Below, piece after piece: positions 15,092 to 16,273 of a stretch of DNA of 16,273 bases (within the stretch, counting starts at the first letter, position 1; each line of letters starts with the position of its first letter). The stretch is from Clostridia bacterium. GTDB taxonomy: Bacteria; Bacillota; Clostridia; Lutisporales; Lutisporaceae. Below the pieces are notes generated by a model. That model did no database searches. It saw only the letters and a program-made list of their open reading frames with translations, and was not told the DNA's origin. Both the position numbers and the translations under genes were made by a program. The DNA is taken from the NCBI GenBank assembly GCA_029256365.1, contig JAQSYB010000007.1, positions 1 through 16,273 on the forward strand, given 5' to 3'.

Positions 15092-15121
15092 TTTAAACAT
15101 TTATGTATATAATATTGTCAA
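15092..15121 (-). promoter_or_regulatory. Possible SigA promoter for glmU-prs
   Basis: On the minus strand a perfect TTGACA (15121-15116) is followed after 18 bases by a weak TTTAAA (15097-15092). Other weaker pairs lie further upstream, for example TTGATT with TGTAAT at 17 bases. A promoter is expected here because a strong terminator precedes this 240-base gap, but I cannot decide which pair is used. Confidence 0.38.
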
Positions 15122-15195
15122 ATCTACTACAAGCCACTTATATTTTATTACATATCAAGTATTAGAGCAAATCAAAATTAATATCATACTGTTTC

Positions 15196-15256
15196 TTAAA
15201 AAAGTCTCGGCGCATCGAGCGCCTCGCCTTTTGCCTAGATTTGCTTCGCAAATGGC
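15196..15256 (-). repeat. Dispersed post-terminator repeat, copy C
   Basis: This 61-bp copy is nearly identical to copy A. On the minus strand it reads as a hairpin whose tip is GCGAAGC (known to form an unusually stable DNA mini-hairpin), closed by GCC/GGC, then a second hairpin GGCGC-TCGAT-GCGCC, then GAGAC and six T. It starts right after the nadC terminator T-tract and lies about 130 bases upstream of glmU. Confidence 0.85.
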
Positions 15257-15261
15257 TATAA

Positions 15262-15305
15262 ATAAAAAAGTTTAGCAATAAGCAGAACCCTGCTTATCGC
15301 TAAAC
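15262..15305 (-). terminator. Intrinsic terminator of nadC
   Basis: On the minus strand two 16-base arms (15305-15290 and 15285-15270) pair throughout with one G-U, around loop GGTT. Six T and a T-rich tail follow. The stem begins five bases after the nadC stop codon. Confidence 0.93.
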
Positions 15306-15309
15306 CTAT

Positions 15310-16158
15310 CTATACAAATCTCAAGCTGATATCCATGGCAAAAACAGAATGAGTGAGTGCACCTACGGATATAATATCAACTCCTGTTTGAGCGATGGCT
15401 TTGACACTTCTTTCACCCTCTAAGGCTACATTGCCGGATGCTTCCAGCAAAGCTCTACCTCCAGTTATTTGAACTGCTTCCTTCATCATATCCAAAGACA
15501 TGTTGTCCAACATAACGATGTCAGCCCCTGCTTCCAAGGCTTCCTTTAATTGCTCTAGGGATTCAACTTCAACCTCTATTTTAAGTGCATGGGAAAGATT
15601 TTTCTTGGCTGTAGCTACAGCAGTGGCAATCCCTCCAGCTGCCTTTATATGATTGTCCTTTATCAGCACCAAATCTGATAAATTAAATCTATGGTTGTGG
15701 CAGCCTCCAGTTAATACAGCATATTTATCCAATACTCTAAGTCCTGGCATGGTTTTTCTAGTATCCACCACTCTTGCATTGGTGCCGCGCACAGCTTCCG
15801 CGTATTTGTTGGCCGCCGTTGCAATCCCTGACATTCTCTGCAAAAGATTTAGGGAAACTCTTTCTCCCTTTAATATGTTTCTGGCCGAACCACTGATTTG
15901 TGCTAATATATCACCCTTTTGCACCTTCTGTCCATCTTCAAGTTTTATTTCAAATAAGATGGTGCTGTCCAACAGCTCAAATACTCTTTTGCAAACCTGT
16001 ATTCCACATACAACACCCTGTTCTTTTGCAATAAAAACACCACTGATTTTTGCATCTGCAGGTATGGTTGAGTCTGTGGTAACGTCTCCCCAGCCCAAAT
16101 CTTCTTCCAAGGCATTTTTTATGATCTTATCAACAGTAATGATTTCCAACATACTCAC
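15310..16158 (-). CDS. nadC: Nicotinate-nucleotide pyrophosphorylase (quinolinate phosphoribosyltransferase)
   Basis: The protein has about 282 residues. Motifs include E-E-D-L-G-W-G-D-V-T-T (18-28), L-N-L-L-Q-R-M-S-G-I-A-T (103-114), D-T-R-K-T-M-P-G-L-R (132-141), H-N-H-R (154-157), I-K-D-N-H (166-170) and the later E-V-E-V-E-S-L and L-E-A-S-G. NadC joins quinolinate and PRPP to give nicotinate mononucleotide with CO2 and PPi, in de novo NAD synthesis. The SD GGAGG lies five bases from a GTG at 16158 and 11 from an ATG at 16152, so the exact start is open. It follows nadB by 19 bases in an operon and ends at a strong terminator. Confidence 0.96.
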   Translation of the reverse strand: MSMLEIITVDKIIKNALEEDLGWGDVTTDSTIPADAKISGVFIAKEQGVVCGIQVCKRVFELLDSTILFEIKLEDGQKVQKGDILAQISGSARNILKGERVSLNLLQRMSGIATAANKYAEAVRGTNARVVDTRKTMPGLRVLDKYAVLTGGCHNHRFNLSDLVLIKDNHIKAAGGIATAVATAKKNLSHALKIEVEVESLEQLKEALEAGADIVMLDNMSLDMMKEAVQITGGRALLEASGNVALEGERSVKAIAQTGVDIISVGALTHSVFAMDISLRFV

Positions 16159-16177
16159 ATTAGCCTCCAGTCTTTTA

Positions 16178-16273
16178 TCAATCTATTCTACAGTGACTAC
16201 CCACACTGTCCTTCCTTCTGATAGCGGCTTTTAGTATAAGCGCTGCTATATACGCCATATTCAATGTCTCAAT
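16178..16273 (-). CDS. nadB: L-aspartate oxidase NadB, C-terminal fragment (runs off the window)
   Basis: The last 31 codons plus TGA of a gene entering from the right edge. The product ends L-N-M-A-Y-I-A-A-L-I-L-K-A-A-I, then R-R-K-D-S-V-G-S-H-C-R-I-D. This matches the NadB helical C-terminus, whose usual ending is A-x-x-R-x-E-S-R-G-A-H-x-R-x-D; here Ala-His is Ser-His and there is no trailing Tyr-Pro. NadB oxidises aspartate to iminoaspartate for quinolinate synthesis, and it is directly followed by nadC as in many nadABC operons. The call rests on a short match and on context. Confidence 0.75.
   Translation of the reverse strand: METLNMAYIAALILKAAIRRKDSVGSHCRID

Noticed and set aside
181..15256. 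The three repeats as a CRISPR array, attachment sites or an IS end pair
   Set aside because: The copies are 6-9 kb apart with conserved core genes between them and in the same orientation; there is no spacer pattern, integrase or transposase in the window.

Overview
The window is AT-rich DNA from an endospore-forming Firmicute, most likely an anaerobic member of the Clostridia. The evidence is the sporulation genes spoVT, yabP and yabQ, strong Shine-Dalgarno (SD) sites, TTG and GTG starts, and a gene order that closely follows the Bacillus subtilis block gcaD(glmU)-prs-spoVC(pth)-mfd-spoVT-yabM-yabN-yabO-yabP-yabQ-divIC-yabR. Differences from B. subtilis are nadB-nadC upstream of glmU, a PrsA-like foldase between mfd and spoVT, hup (HU) between the MazG gene and rqcP, no fin (yabK) between pth and mfd, and a Ppx/GppA gene after yabR. 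The genus cannot be named from this sequence alone.

Every convincing gene is on the minus strand, so the window reads right to left. (1) 16273-15310: the 3' end of nadB, then nadC, for NAD biosynthesis, closed by a strong terminator. (2) 15068-7368: glmU, prs, pth, mfd and a PrsA-type lipoprotein, covering cell-wall precursor, PRPP, translation quality control, transcription-coupled repair and extracellular folding; closed by a terminator. (3) 7092-6535: spoVT, monocistronic, with its own terminator. (4) 6291-2801: a SpoVB/MurJ-type flippase (with a good SigA promoter), the methylase-MazG fusion and HU, ending in a terminator. (5) 2693-315: rqcP, yabP, yabQ, divIC and yabR. A possible SigE promoter precedes yabP and a strong SigA promoter precedes yabR; a terminator ends the unit. 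(6) 167-1: the 5' end of a Ppx/GppA phosphatase gene.

The most interesting structure lies between the genes. A roughly 60-bp non-coding repeat occurs three times (181-242, 6439-6493, 15196-15256), always in the same orientation. Each copy follows directly on the T-tract of a different intrinsic terminator (yabR, spoVT, nadC). Two copies are nearly identical. The third has diverged but keeps a stem through one compensatory base-pair flip and a G-U wobble, which suggests a folded RNA or single-stranded DNA element. One copy fills the whole space between the yabR terminator and the SD of ppx. No CRISPR array, tRNA, rRNA or complete insertion sequence was seen, and no gene-free stretch exceeds 300 bases.
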